DNA of 23,110 bases from Thauera sp. (GCA_023150215.1 JAKLLJ010000013.1:1-23110), one strand, 5' to 3'. Positions 8,051 through 16,862 are shown, counted from the first letter of the stretch. Made by a program: numbers and translations. The notes: generated by a model from the letters alone, not told the origin.

Positions 8051-10284
8051 CAGCGCCCCCGCTCCTGGACCGGCACCGCGGTTGCGGTCTCGCTGCGCCG
8101 CCAATGGATCGCTGCCGGAGCCAGCAGTGCGGCGAGCAGCAACGCCACCAGCACCAGCGGCCACACGACCGGCTCGTTCCATGCCGCACGCGCGGCGTCG
8201 CGGCGCTCGAGGTGGATACGCTGGTATTTCATCGTGTTGCGCACCATCGCGCCGGTCTTGCGATTGAGCACCCAGCCGTGCTGCAGCGAATACGACATCG
8301 GGTGAAAGGCGAAGATCCACGGCGCGTCGTGCTGCAGCATTGCCACCATGCGATCGATGATCTGCTGGCGCGCGGCGCCGTCGGGCATCGCCTTCATGCG
8401 CTCGAAGAGCGCGTCGTACTCGGGGTTCTCGTAGTTGGCCGCATTCTGGCCATTGAACCTGACCTTGCCCTGCGCGCCGTGGAGCAGGAACAGCAGGTTC
8501 TCGGGGTCGGGGTAGTCCGCGTTCCAACCGAAGAAGAAGAGCTGCGCATTGCCCTGGCGGACCTTGTCCTGAAAGCGGTTGAAATCGGTCGGGCGCACCA
8601 CGAACTGCACCCCCAGCGCACGGAACTTCTTCGCCAGCCAGTCCGAACGCGCCTTGTCGCCCAAGCCGCCGGGCGTGGTGTCGAGATTGATCACCAGCGG
8701 CTCGCCGGTCTGCGCATGACGCCCGTTGGGCCAGCCGGCTTCGGCGAGCAGACGACGCGCCTCGTCGACGCTGCGGCGCACCGGACGTCCCGCAGTATCG
8801 CTGCCCTGCCATTCGTACACTACCGGATTCATCCCCGCCCGCCCCGCGCGCGCGCCGAAGATGCCCGGCGGCAGCGGGCTCATGCCCGGCAGGCCGCGGC
8901 CATTCATGAAGATCGACACGAACTCCTCCATGTCGAGCGTGATCGAGATCGCCTGGCGCAGCTTGCGCGCGCGCTCCTTGTCGGCTTTGAGCGCCGCACC
9001 GCCGACGAGCGCGTCGAGCATGTTGAAGCCGAGGTAGTAAATCGACGGCGACACCGAGGTCAGCAGGCGGATGCCCTTCACCTCCATGTCCGCGGACAAG
9101 GACACCTCACCCTGGCTGGTCAAGGTGACCGCCTGGTCGAAGTTGTCCGACGACACGCCCGAGGCGTCGTAGTAGCCCTGCAGGAACTTGTTCCAGTACG
9201 GAATGCCCTCGCGTTCGCGTGAAAACACCACCTTGTCGATGAAAGGCATGCCCTTGCCGCAGTCGGCGAGCAGGCCAGCCTCTGCGTCACCCGCCTCGCC
9301 CTCGCAGGGGTAGGGGTCGCTGCGGTAGTTCGGATTGCGCGCCAGCACCATGCGCGCGTTCGGGTTGTTCTCGACCAGCATGTAGGGCCCGGTGCCCACC
9401 GGCCACCAGTCGAGGGTCAGATTGCGCTCGGCCATCCCCGGCTGGGCGAAGAAACGGTCCACCTCACGCGCCACCGGACTGAAGAAGGGCATCGACAGCC
9501 AGTACAGGAACTGCGGATACGCGCCCTGCAGCGTGATCCGGTACGTATAGCGATCGACCACCTCGACGCCGGGCAGCGCGAAACGATCGAGATCCAGCCA
9601 GCCGCGCGGCTCTCCCGTGCGTGCCGCACCCTCCCCCGCCGCCGCCAGCGCGGCCTGCAGGTCCTTGAGCCCAGGCAGGTACTCGGCCATCAGCTCGAAG
9701 ATCGGCGAGTGCAGGCGCGGATGGGCCAGGCGCTTGATCTGGTAAACATAGTCGCGCGCCTCGAGCTCGCGGCTGCCGGTTTCGGCAAAATCGCCGATGG
9801 CACGCACGCCTCGCAGGTCCGCCTCGCTGAGGCCGAGATAGCGCGCACTACCGTCCTCTTTCAGCGCGAAGGCGGGATGCGGCTGGTAAAGGATGCCAGG
9901 GCGGATACGAACCTCCACCACGGTGCGCGCCACCCTGGACGCGTCTGCATTCGCCGCCAGCTCGCGCCCGCCGCCATCGAAGCGGCGCAGGCGCGGCATG
10001 CCGTCGGCGGTGGCCGGTTCGAGCGCGTAAGGCCGCTTCAGGTAGTGGTATTGCAGCGGCGGCTCGACGATCTGGTACAGGAAGCTCGCCTCGTCCTCGC
10101 TGTAGGACTGCACCGGATCGAGATGCTTCGGACGCTCGGTGAACGCGGTGTAGAGAATGTTCTGCCCACGCTCGATCGCCGGATAGGGATCGTTCCAGAC
10201 CGGCGCACAGGCGGCCAGCGCCAGCGCCGCAAGCACGGTGGCCACGATCGCCACAGCGCGCTCGGCGATGCGCGCGCGCGGCAC
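8050..10284 (-). CDS. ABC transporter substrate-binding lipoprotein, family 5 (peptide type), with C-terminal membrane helix
   Basis: Solute-binding protein of the oligopeptide family, expected in the periplasm. From the GTG at 10284 it has 744 residues, long for the family (OppA is about 540). The N-terminus is a lipoprotein signal: basic start, hydrophobic run, and a lipobox ending LALAAC with Cys26. Family motifs include PKHLDPVQSYSEDEA, PVGTGPYMLVENNP, LARNPNY and FFFGWNADYPDPENLLFLL. A second hydrophobic helix of about 21 residues lies near the C-terminus (about 706-726), followed by WRRS and an 18-residue tail, so the protein may be anchored at both ends. The start is uncertain: GTG 10305 and TTG 10359 are in frame, and none has a strong ribosome-binding site; I prefer 10284 because it gives a normal signal length. 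It is the first gene of the permease operon and is divergent from fabI. Confidence 0.88.
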   Translation of the reverse strand: MPRARIAERAVAIVATVLAALALAACAPVWNDPYPAIERGQNILYTAFTERPKHLDPVQSYSEDEASFLYQIVEPPLQYHYLKRPYALEPATADGMPRLRRFDGGGRELAANADASRVARTVVEVRIRPGILYQPHPAFALKEDGSARYLGLSEADLRGVRAIGDFAETGSRELEARDYVYQIKRLAHPRLHSPIFELMAEYLPGLKDLQAALAAAGEGAARTGEPRGWLDLDRFALPGVEVVDRYTYRITLQGAYPQFLYWLSMPFFSPVAREVDRFFAQPGMAERNLTLDWWPVGTGPYMLVENNPNARMVLARNPNYRSDPYPCEGEAGDAEAGLLADCGKGMPFIDKVVFSREREGIPYWNKFLQGYYDASGVSSDNFDQAVTLTSQGEVSLSADMEVKGIRLLTSVSPSIYYLGFNMLDALVGGAALKADKERARKLRQAISITLDMEEFVSIFMNGRGLPGMSPLPPGIFGARAGRAGMNPVVYEWQGSDTAGRPVRRSVDEARRLLAEAGWPNGRHAQTGEPLVINLDTTPGGLGDKARSDWLAKKFRALGVQFVVRPTDFNRFQDKVRQGNAQLFFFGWNADYPDPENLLFLLHGAQGKVRFNGQNAANYENPEYDALFERMKAMPDGAARQQIIDRMVAMLQHDAPWIFAFHPMSYSLQHGWVLNRKTGAMVRNTMKYQRIHLERRDAARAAWNEPVVWPLVLVALLLAALLAPAAIHWRRSETATAVPVQERGR

Positions 10285-10444
10285 TTGTGCGCACCGGCGC
10301 GACACCTCGCGGGCACGGCGCAAACCCCAGCATGGACAGGAAAACCAGCGCACGGACAAGCGTATCGATCACGGAAAGCGCGGATTCTGGCAGGTTTTCG
10401 ACCACCATGCGATCAGAAGGGCATGTCGGGCGCGGGGTTTTAGC

Positions 10445-10470
10445 TATAATCCCGGCCTTGTCACTCGGAG
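10445..10470 (+). promoter_or_regulatory. fabI promoter -10 box and ribosome-binding site
   Basis: A perfect TATAAT lies at 10445-10450, about 30 nt before the fabI ATG, placing the transcript start near 10457. GGAG at 10467-10470 is 9 nt before the ATG. The -35 position (about 10422-10427) reads CATGTC, a poor match, so the promoter may lean on the -10 box or an activator. The same 195-nt gap must also hold the divergent promoter of the ABC operon, which I could not locate. Confidence 0.65.
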
Positions 10471-10479
10471 TCTTTTCCC

Positions 10480-11277
10480 ATGGGCTTTCTCGCCGGCAAA
10501 CGAATCCTCATCACCGGTCTGCTCAGCAACCGTTCGATTGCCTACGGCATCGCCAAGGCCATGCATCGCGAAGGTGCCGAACTCGCGTTCACTTATCAGA
10601 ACGAACGCTTCAAGGACCGCGTTGCCAGACTGGCTGCCGATTTCGACACCACCCTGATCCTCCCGCTCGACGTCCAGGACGACGACCAGATCACCGGCCT
10701 GTTCGAGCAACTGGGCCGGCACTGGGACGGCCTCGATGCGCTGGTGCACTCGATCGCGTTTGCCCCCAGCGATGCGCTCGAGGGCGACTTCCTCGACGGT
10801 CTCAGCCGCGAAGCCTTCCGCGTCTCGCAGGAAGTCAGCACCTACAGCTTCCCGGCGCTGGTCAAGGCGGCACGGCCGATGATGAAGGGACGCAACGGTT
10901 CGGTGCTCACCCTGTCGTACCTGGGCGCGGTGCGCACCATGCCGAACTACAACATCATGGGTCTGGCCAAGGCCAGTCTCGAGGCTTCGGTGCGCTATCT
11001 CGCCGTCACCCTCGGCCCCGAGGGCATCCGTGCCAATGCGATCTCCGCCGGTCCGATCAAGACCCTCGCGGCGTCGGGCATCGGCAGCTTCGGCAAGCTG
11101 CTCGCCTTCAACGAGCACAACGCCCCGCTGCGCCGCAACGTGACGATCGAGGAAGTGGGCAACGCCGCGGCCTTCATGTGCTCGGATCTCGCCAGCGGCA
11201 TCACCGGTGAGATCATGTACGTCGATGGGGGTTTCAACACCACGGCGCTCGGCAACGCCCTGCCGCTGCCGCAGTAG
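10480..11277 (+). CDS. fabI: Enoyl-[acyl-carrier-protein] reductase (NADH), FabI
   Basis: A 265-residue short-chain dehydrogenase/reductase-fold enzyme that reduces the trans-2-enoyl-ACP double bond in the last step of each fatty-acid elongation cycle, in the cytoplasm. Length matches E. coli FabI (262). The cofactor site ITGLLSNRSIAYGIAKAMHREGAE is split here as ITGLLSNRSIAYG (11-23) and the following helix. LDV (63-65) and HSIAFAP (90-96) line the NADH pocket. The catalytic pair is Tyr147/Tyr157 with Lys164 (Tyr-x6-Lys), in LSYLGAV and NYNIMGLAK. Residue 93 is Ala where E. coli has Gly. The ATG at 10480 has a good ribosome-binding site and -10 box. It is transcribed alone and ends before a strong terminator. 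It is the known target of triclosan and diazaborines. Confidence 0.97.
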   Translation: MGFLAGKRILITGLLSNRSIAYGIAKAMHREGAELAFTYQNERFKDRVARLAADFDTTLILPLDVQDDDQITGLFEQLGRHWDGLDALVHSIAFAPSDALEGDFLDGLSREAFRVSQEVSTYSFPALVKAARPMMKGRNGSVLTLSYLGAVRTMPNYNIMGLAKASLEASVRYLAVTLGPEGIRANAISAGPIKTLAASGIGSFGKLLAFNEHNAPLRRNVTIEEVGNAAAFMCSDLASGITGEIMYVDGGFNTTALGNALPLPQ

Positions 11278-11288
11278 GCTCCGCCCGA

Positions 11289-11365
11289 CCAAGCCCCCGG
11301 CTCAATGCGCGGGGCGCTTGGGACGCAAAAAAGGCCCGGCCAGCGCGCCGGGCTTTTTTGCGTCC
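11289..11365. terminator. Double-hairpin bidirectional terminator between fabI and ppiD
   Basis: Two adjoining stem-loops lie just after fabI. The first (11289-11321) pairs CCAAGCCCCCG with CGGGGCGCTTGG, one bulge. The second has arms 11321-11340 and 11347-11365, a near-perfect stem of 19 pairs with one bulge; its left arm carries an A6 run and its right arm a T6 run, so it can act as an intrinsic terminator on either strand. This fits the convergent genes fabI (plus) and ppiD (minus). Confidence 0.85.
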
Positions 11366-11502
11366 TGGCGCGGCACCACCACGCTGTCGTCGCTCGTCAC
11401 GCGTCTTCACCCTTTCCAGGGCTGCGGTCGCGAGTCCGGCCTGATCCGACGAAAGCGCCGCGGCTCGCGCCGCGCCTGTGAAAATCGTTGCGCCGCTACG
11501 CC

Positions 11503-13395
11503 TCAGCGCTCCGCCTGCAGCACCGCCGGATTGATCTCGACCTCGTAGCGCTGGCGCAGCTCGCCCAGGAGCGAAGCGAAGTCGCGACCACCAAGAAGCT
11601 GCTTGTACTGACCGGCCACCGCTGCGACGCGCGGATCGTCGTCGCCGATCTGCGCGCGCTCGACCGTCTCGATGCGATACACCACATAGTCCCCTTCTGC
11701 CGACTGCACACCCACGTAGGCAGGCAGCGGCGCCGCCGGCGCGGTGAACACCGCCTGCATTGCGGCCGCCGGCAGGCCGGGGGCGCCACGCTGCAGCGTG
11801 CGCGCATCGCCCCATTGCAGCGTCGCCTGTTCGCCCTTGCGCAGCGCGGCCAGCACCGCCTCGCCTTCGGCAGTGGCCTTCGCACGCCCCTGCTCAAGCT
11901 TCAACAGCTCGACGATGCGCTCGCGCACCTCGTCGAGGGGAAGCCGGCGAGCGGCTTCGAAGGTTTTCACGCGCGCGGAAACCAGGGCGCCATCGCCGAT
12001 CTCGATCGCTTCGGTGTTGCGACCCTTGTTCACCGCCTCGTCACCGAACAGCACATTGAGCAGGCGCTCGTTGTTGAACGGCGCCGGCGCCGAATCGCGA
12101 CTGATCCAGTCGCTGCTGCGAATCTCCAGGCCGACCGCCTGTGCCGCGGGCTCCAGGCTGTCGGGCTGCTCATACACCGTGTTCGAGAACTGTTCGGCAA
12201 GCTCGGCGAAGCGGCGCCCTGCCTCCTGCGCACGCAATTCTGTGACGATCTCCCCACGCACGGCCTCGAAAGGCTTGATCGACGAAGGCTTGAGGTCGGT
12301 GACCTCGACGATGTGCACGCCGAACTCGCTGCGCACCGGATCGCCGATCCGGCCCTTCTCGAGTGCGAACACGGCATCCTCGAAGGCGCCCACCATCGCA
12401 CCGCGGGCAAAGAAGCCGAGATCGCCGCCGCGGCTCGCGGATCCCGGATCCTGCGACTTCTCCTTCGCCAGCGCGGCAAAGCGCGACGGATCGGCACGCA
12501 GCTGGTCGACGATCGCCCGCGCCTCCGCCATCACCTTTTCGACCTCGGCCTGCGCCGCGCCTGCGGGCAGCGCGAGCAGGATGTGACGCGCCTGGCGCTC
12601 CTCGGCAACGCCAAAACGCTGCGGATTGCCATCGTAGAAGGCGCGCACCGCCTCGTCGGCAACCGCGATCCTGCTCTCGACCGCCGCGCGGTCGAACACC
12701 AGGTACTCGGCCTGCAGCCGTGCCGGGCGCTCGAAGCGCGCGGGATTGGCCTCGTAATAAGCGGCGACCTGCTCGTCCGTCACCTGCAGATCCGCCGCCA
12801 ACCGCCGCGCGTCAAAGCGCAGTTCGCGAACGGCGCGCTCCTCGAGCTGGGCGTCGAGGAAGCGGCGCGCCGAAGGCTTGGGCACGATGCCAGCATCGCC
12901 CACCGCGGCGACGATCTGCTGCACGCGAATGTCCTGCGCCAGCCCCGCTTCGAAGGTGGCAGGGGTGAGGCCCTGCGCACGCACCAGCGTCTCATAGCGC
13001 TGCAGCGAGAATCGGCCGTTTTCCTGGAACGACGGGACACCGGCGATGGTGTCCTGAAGTTGCTGCGGCGTGACCACGAGCCGGTGCTCGGCCGCGTAGA
13101 GGGCGAGCACGCGCTGATTGATGAGGTTCTCGAGCACGGCACGACGCAGTTCGGGCGACTCGAGCAGGGCACGATCGACCGGGCTGCCGGCGCTGCTGCG
13201 CAGGCGATCCTGCTGTTCACTCACCGCCTGGTCAAATTCGTAGGCGGTAATGCTGGTGCCGCCGACGCGCGCGGCCTCGTTTGCCGAACCCGCATCACTG
13301 AAATAGGCATCCATGCCGAAAAAGGCGAAGGGAACGATCAGGACCGCCAGGATCACCTGTGCGACCCGCTTGTTGTTGCGAACAGCCTCGAACAT
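11503..13395 (-). CDS. ppiD: Periplasmic folding chaperone PpiD (SurA N-domain plus parvulin domain)
   Basis: A 630-residue membrane-anchored periplasmic chaperone that helps newly exported proteins fold near the Sec translocon. One N-terminal helix (about 12-28, VAQVILAVLIVPFAFFG) follows the short basic cytoplasmic start MFEAVRNNKR, typical of PpiD. Residues about 30-180 form the SurA-like N domain. The parvulin prolyl-isomerase domain is at about 265-368: ERQARHILL, SRGGDLGFFARGAMVGAFEDAVF read in parts, and FGVHIVEVTD. The C-terminal region of about 260 residues is the conserved PpiD tail. The length matches E. coli PpiD (623). The ATG at 13395 has a weak GGAA ribosome-binding site about 8 nt upstream. 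It is convergent with fabI and divergent from the c-di-GMP gene. In related bacteria ppiD follows clpPX-lon-hupB; here that neighbour set is absent. Confidence 0.93.
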   Translation of the reverse strand: MFEAVRNNKRVAQVILAVLIVPFAFFGMDAYFSDAGSANEAARVGGTSITAYEFDQAVSEQQDRLRSSAGSPVDRALLESPELRRAVLENLINQRVLALYAAEHRLVVTPQQLQDTIAGVPSFQENGRFSLQRYETLVRAQGLTPATFEAGLAQDIRVQQIVAAVGDAGIVPKPSARRFLDAQLEERAVRELRFDARRLAADLQVTDEQVAAYYEANPARFERPARLQAEYLVFDRAAVESRIAVADEAVRAFYDGNPQRFGVAEERQARHILLALPAGAAQAEVEKVMAEARAIVDQLRADPSRFAALAKEKSQDPGSASRGGDLGFFARGAMVGAFEDAVFALEKGRIGDPVRSEFGVHIVEVTDLKPSSIKPFEAVRGEIVTELRAQEAGRRFAELAEQFSNTVYEQPDSLEPAAQAVGLEIRSSDWISRDSAPAPFNNERLLNVLFGDEAVNKGRNTEAIEIGDGALVSARVKTFEAARRLPLDEVRERIVELLKLEQGRAKATAEGEAVLAALRKGEQATLQWGDARTLQRGAPGLPAAAMQAVFTAPAAPLPAYVGVQSAEGDYVVYRIETVERAQIGDDDPRVAAVAGQYKQLLGGRDFASLLGELRQRYEVEINPAVLQAER

Positions 13396-13534
13396 CGTGG
13401 ATTCCGTTGAAGACTCAGGACAGCGCCCGACGGTGTAGCACCCGCCTGCGCCAAAGTTTCAAAGTGTAGCGCATCAAGTGCAGTTATGGCCTTGAGCATG
13501 CGATACATCACACGGCCGCATCAGCCGCGCTGAA

Positions 13535-13540
13535 TATACT
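13535..13540 (+). promoter_or_regulatory. Possible -10 box for a leaderless transcript of the GGDEF-EAL gene
   Basis: TATACT lies at 13535-13540, ending only 6 nt before the ATG at 13547. A transcript starting at the usual distance would begin at or next to that A. No Shine-Dalgarno sequence is seen upstream, which fits leaderless translation, and no -35 match is seen at 13512-13517. The match may be chance, and the true promoter may lie further upstream in 13396-13530. Confidence 0.35.
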
Positions 13541-13546
13541 CTGCGG

Positions 13547-16500
13547 ATGCACGCACTCGTCCGTCCCACCATTGTCCTTGCCCTGGCGTATTGGGCGGTG
13601 GGCTTTCCCGCCATTCATCTCGCCATTCCGCCGGGCTATACGGCCCCCTTCTTTCCATCGGCTGGCATCGCGCTCGCGGCACTGCTCGTCTACGGGCTGC
13701 GCCTGTGGCCGGGCGTCCTCATCGGGTCCGCGCTGATCCAGCTGGCGACCACCTGGCCACTGCTAGGCACGCCCGGCTGGAGTCCGCTCGGCCCGCTCGC
13801 CGTCCCGATCGGCGCGACCCTGCAGGCGGTGATCGGCACGCTGCTCGTGCGCCGACTGGTGGGCAGCACCGACGCGCTCGACACCGCCAGCGCGGTGATG
13901 CGCTTTCTTGCACTCTGCGTTCCGGTAAGCGCGCTGGTGGGGTCGACGATCGCGGTGACGGCACTTGTCCATGCGGGCGTGATCCCGGCGGCAGACGCCT
14001 TCTTCAACGGCTGGACATGGTGGACCGGCGATACGCTCGGCATGCTCATCGCCGCGCCGCTCGCACTGACCTTCATCGGGCGCCCCGAGCAGAACTGGCG
14101 TCCGCGCCGGCTGGGCGTCGCGCTGCCGATGGCGATCGCGCTCGCGCTCCTCACCCTTGCCTACCAGCAGATCGTGAACCGCGAGGAGTCGCGCTTGCAG
14201 GTGCAGTTCGAGCGCGACAGCGCACAGCTTGCCGGCCTGTTGAAGAAGCAACTCGACGTGCAGGTCGATATGGTGCACGCGATCGAAGGCTTGGTGCTCG
14301 CCAGCGACCGGGTAACGCGCGACGATTTCACCTTGTTCGTCGAGCCGTGGATGGATCGTCACCCAGGCACCCGCAGCTTCACCTGGAATCCGTCGGTGGC
14401 GCACGCCCTGCGCAGCGCTTTCGAAGCCGCCATGCGCGCTCAGGGCCTGGAGGGCTACGAGATTCGCGACCGCGATGCCAACGGTCGAACGACACCCGCT
14501 GCGCCGCGCACAGCCTACCTGCCGGTCGCCTACGTCACACCCGCCGACACCAACGATGCGGTGCTGGGCATGGACCCGCTCTCCTACGGCCGCGCCGCGG
14601 AGACGATCGCACGTGCGCTGCAGACCCGACAGCCCGCCGCCACCGAGAGTGTGCGCCTGGTGCAGGATGCAGATAGCGAGCGTGGCGTGGTGCTGTACCA
14701 CGCGGTGTACGACCACGGCGCGCAGACCACACCAGCGCGCCTACGCGGCGTCATCTCCGCGGCGTTCCGCATGGACGACCTGCTCGCCGCAGTCATCGAG
14801 CGTGCGACCCAGTTGGGGATCGAAGTATGCCTCGTCGACGTGGGCGGCACGGCCGCCGCGCCCTGTCTCGCCGGGACGCGCTTGGCCCCGGGTGCAAGCT
14901 GGCCTGAAGGCAGCGTGAGCCGCGTCGAGCCGATCGCGTTTGCGGGCAGAGACTGGGCGTTGCACAACCGCGCCCTGCCGCAGTACGCCGAGAGCCAGCG
15001 CAGCTGGGCGGCGTGGGGCACGGTTGCGGTGGGCTTGCTGGCCACCGGCATGCTCGGCGCCGTGCTGCTCATCGGCACCGGCAACAAGCGGCGCATCCAG
15101 GCTCTCGTCGACCAGCGCACCGCCGAGCTCGAAGCTGCCGGCTTGCGCCTGCAAGAGAACCAGCAGGCGCTCGTCGACGCCCAGCGCATCGCCCGCCTGG
15201 GCAGCTGGGAGACCGTCGCCGGCCTGCAGGGCCTGCGCACGTCGGCAGGCTTGCGCCTGCTGCTCGACAACGCCCGCAGTCCCCTGGCGTCGATCGACGA
15301 GTTGCTGCAGACGATCGCTGCCGGCAGCCGCGCCGACCTGGCTGAAGCGATCGAGCGCGCAGCGCACGAGAGCGGTCGCATCGTGCTCGACTGCACGACC
15401 GACTGCCTGCCACTGCGGACGCTGCAGTTTCGTATCGAGGGCGAACATGCGCACGGACAGCTCGTCCGCATCCGTGGCACGGCGCAGGACGTGACCGCCC
15501 TGCGCGAAGCGGAGGCACGAATCCGCTACCTGGCCCGCTACGACACCCTCACCGGACTGCTCAATCGCAGCGCGTGGAAAGAACATGCGCAGGAAATCCT
15601 GCGCCATGCGGCGCGTCATGAGGACCGCTGCGCGATCCTGTTCCTCGATCTCGATGACTTCAAGACGGTCAATGACTCCCTTGGCCATGCCGCCGGCGAT
15701 CGCCTGCTCGCCGAGGTGGCGACTCGACTGGGCGCTTGCGTGCGCGAGGAGGATCCGGTGGCCCGCCTCGGCGGCGACGAGTTCGTCGTTCTCCTGTCGC
15801 GCCTGGCACATGAGGACGAACCCGCGCGCGTCGCCGAGCGCATGCTCGCCGCCCTTGCCCGCCCGATGCAGATCGAAGGCCACCAACTCCAGCTCTCGGC
15901 GAGCATTGGCATCGCGCTCTACCCGTCCGACGGCAGCGAAATCGACAGTCTGCTCAAGCACGCCGACACCGCGATGTACGACGCAAAGGCGAGCGGCCGC
16001 AACGCCTACCGCTTCTTCCTGCCCGAGATGAGCGCACGCGCCACCCGCCGGCTGCAAACCGAAGCCGAATTGCGGCGCGCGATCGAGGGCGGCGAGCTGA
16101 TCCTGCACTACCAGCCTCAGGTCGCGGCAAACGGCAGCTTCCGTGGCTGCGAGGCGCTCGTGCGCTGGCAGCACCCGGAACGCGGGCTGCTTTCGCCCGA
16201 TCACTTCATTCCCTTCGCCGAACAGAGCGGACAGATCGTTCCGCTCGGCGACTGGGTGCTGCGCGAGGCGTGTCAGCAACAGGTGCGCTGGCGCGAGGCC
16301 GGCCTGGCGGTGCCGATGGTGGCGGTCAACATCTCGGCACTCCAGTTCCGCCGCGAGGATTTCGTCGCCACGGTGAAGCGCGTCCTGGACGAGACCGGCG
16401 CCAACCCCGCGGAGCTCGAACTCGAGATCACCGAGAGTGCGCTGATGGACGCTTCGCCGGGTCTCATCGCGCGCTTCGAGGAACTGGTCGGCCTCGGCCT

Positions 16501-16825
16501 GACGCTGGCGCTGGACGATTTCGGCACCGGCTATTCCAGCCTGTCCTACTTGAAGCGGCTTCCGATCAGCCGGCTGAAGATCGATCGCTCCTTCGTCGAC
16601 GGCCTTCCGGACAACCCGGAGGACGTGGCGATCACTTCGGCGACCCTGTCGCTCGCACGCGACCTCGGCATGGACGTGGTCGCCGAAGGCGTGGAGACCG
16701 AGGCGCAACGAAGCTACCTCGGTGAACGCCGTTGCACGGCGATGCAGGGCTACCTGTTCTCGCCCCCGCTTGGCGTCACCGCCTTCGGTGCATGGGTGGC
16801 GGCACATGCGGCAAGCCCGTCATGA
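13547..16825 (+). CDS. MASE1-CHASE-PAS-GGDEF-EAL membrane c-di-GMP turnover enzyme
   Basis: A 1092-residue inner-membrane protein that makes and/or breaks the second messenger cyclic di-GMP. Residues 1-200 are a multi-helix MASE1-type sensor (PFFPSAGIALAALLVYGLRLWP). Residues about 215-470 form a periplasmic CHASE-like domain, closed by a helix at about 485-510. A short PAS-like segment spans about 535-655 (RIARLGSWE, then RIRGTAQDVT). The GGDEF domain has intact GGDEF at 742-746 and an inhibitory site RxxD (REED) five residues before it. The EAL domain has EALVRW at 869, VNIS, EITESAL, DDFGTGYSS from 990, LKIDRSFV, AEGVETEAQ and QGYLFSPPL, so all usual phosphodiesterase residues are present. 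Both activities are therefore possible. It stands alone between divergent ppiD and convergent clpB. The ligand of the sensors cannot be read. Confidence 0.94.
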   Translation: MHALVRPTIVLALAYWAVGFPAIHLAIPPGYTAPFFPSAGIALAALLVYGLRLWPGVLIGSALIQLATTWPLLGTPGWSPLGPLAVPIGATLQAVIGTLLVRRLVGSTDALDTASAVMRFLALCVPVSALVGSTIAVTALVHAGVIPAADAFFNGWTWWTGDTLGMLIAAPLALTFIGRPEQNWRPRRLGVALPMAIALALLTLAYQQIVNREESRLQVQFERDSAQLAGLLKKQLDVQVDMVHAIEGLVLASDRVTRDDFTLFVEPWMDRHPGTRSFTWNPSVAHALRSAFEAAMRAQGLEGYEIRDRDANGRTTPAAPRTAYLPVAYVTPADTNDAVLGMDPLSYGRAAETIARALQTRQPAATESVRLVQDADSERGVVLYHAVYDHGAQTTPARLRGVISAAFRMDDLLAAVIERATQLGIEVCLVDVGGTAAAPCLAGTRLAPGASWPEGSVSRVEPIAFAGRDWALHNRALPQYAESQRSWAAWGTVAVGLLATGMLGAVLLIGTGNKRRIQALVDQRTAELEAAGLRLQENQQALVDAQRIARLGSWETVAGLQGLRTSAGLRLLLDNARSPLASIDELLQTIAAGSRADLAEAIERAAHESGRIVLDCTTDCLPLRTLQFRIEGEHAHGQLVRIRGTAQDVTALREAEARIRYLARYDTLTGLLNRSAWKEHAQEILRHAARHEDRCAILFLDLDDFKTVNDSLGHAAGDRLLAEVATRLGACVREEDPVARLGGDEFVVLLSRLAHEDEPARVAERMLAALARPMQIEGHQLQLSASIGIALYPSDGSEIDSLLKHADTAMYDAKASGRNAYRFFLPEMSARATRRLQTEAELRRAIEGGELILHYQPQVAANGSFRGCEALVRWQHPERGLLSPDHFIPFAEQSGQIVPLGDWVLREACQQQVRWREAGLAVPMVAVNISALQFRREDFVATVKRVLDETGANPAELELEITESALMDASPGLIARFEELVGLGLTLALDDFGTGYSSLSYLKRLPISRLKIDRSFVDGLPDNPEDVAITSATLSLARDLGMDVVAEGVETEAQRSYLGERRCTAMQGYLFSPPLGVTAFGAWVAAHAASPS

Positions 16826-16862
16826 ACAACCGACGGGCGGCGCGGGGGCCATCGCCACGAAA

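Noticed and set aside
9848..10408. Minus-strand frame beginning MVVENLPESALS, which looks like a gene start upstream of the binding protein
   Set aside because: It is out of frame with the binding-protein gene, has no ribosome-binding site, and turns into shadow sequence after about 35 residues. A frameshift at the true start cannot be fully excluded.
11488..13410. Plus-strand frame of 640 residues opposite ppiD
   Set aside because: Antisense shadow; Arg/Leu/His-rich with no family resemblance.
14741..16807. Minus-strand frame of 688 residues opposite the GGDEF-EAL gene
   Set aside because: Antisense shadow without any motif; the plus-strand frame has all GGDEF and EAL motifs.
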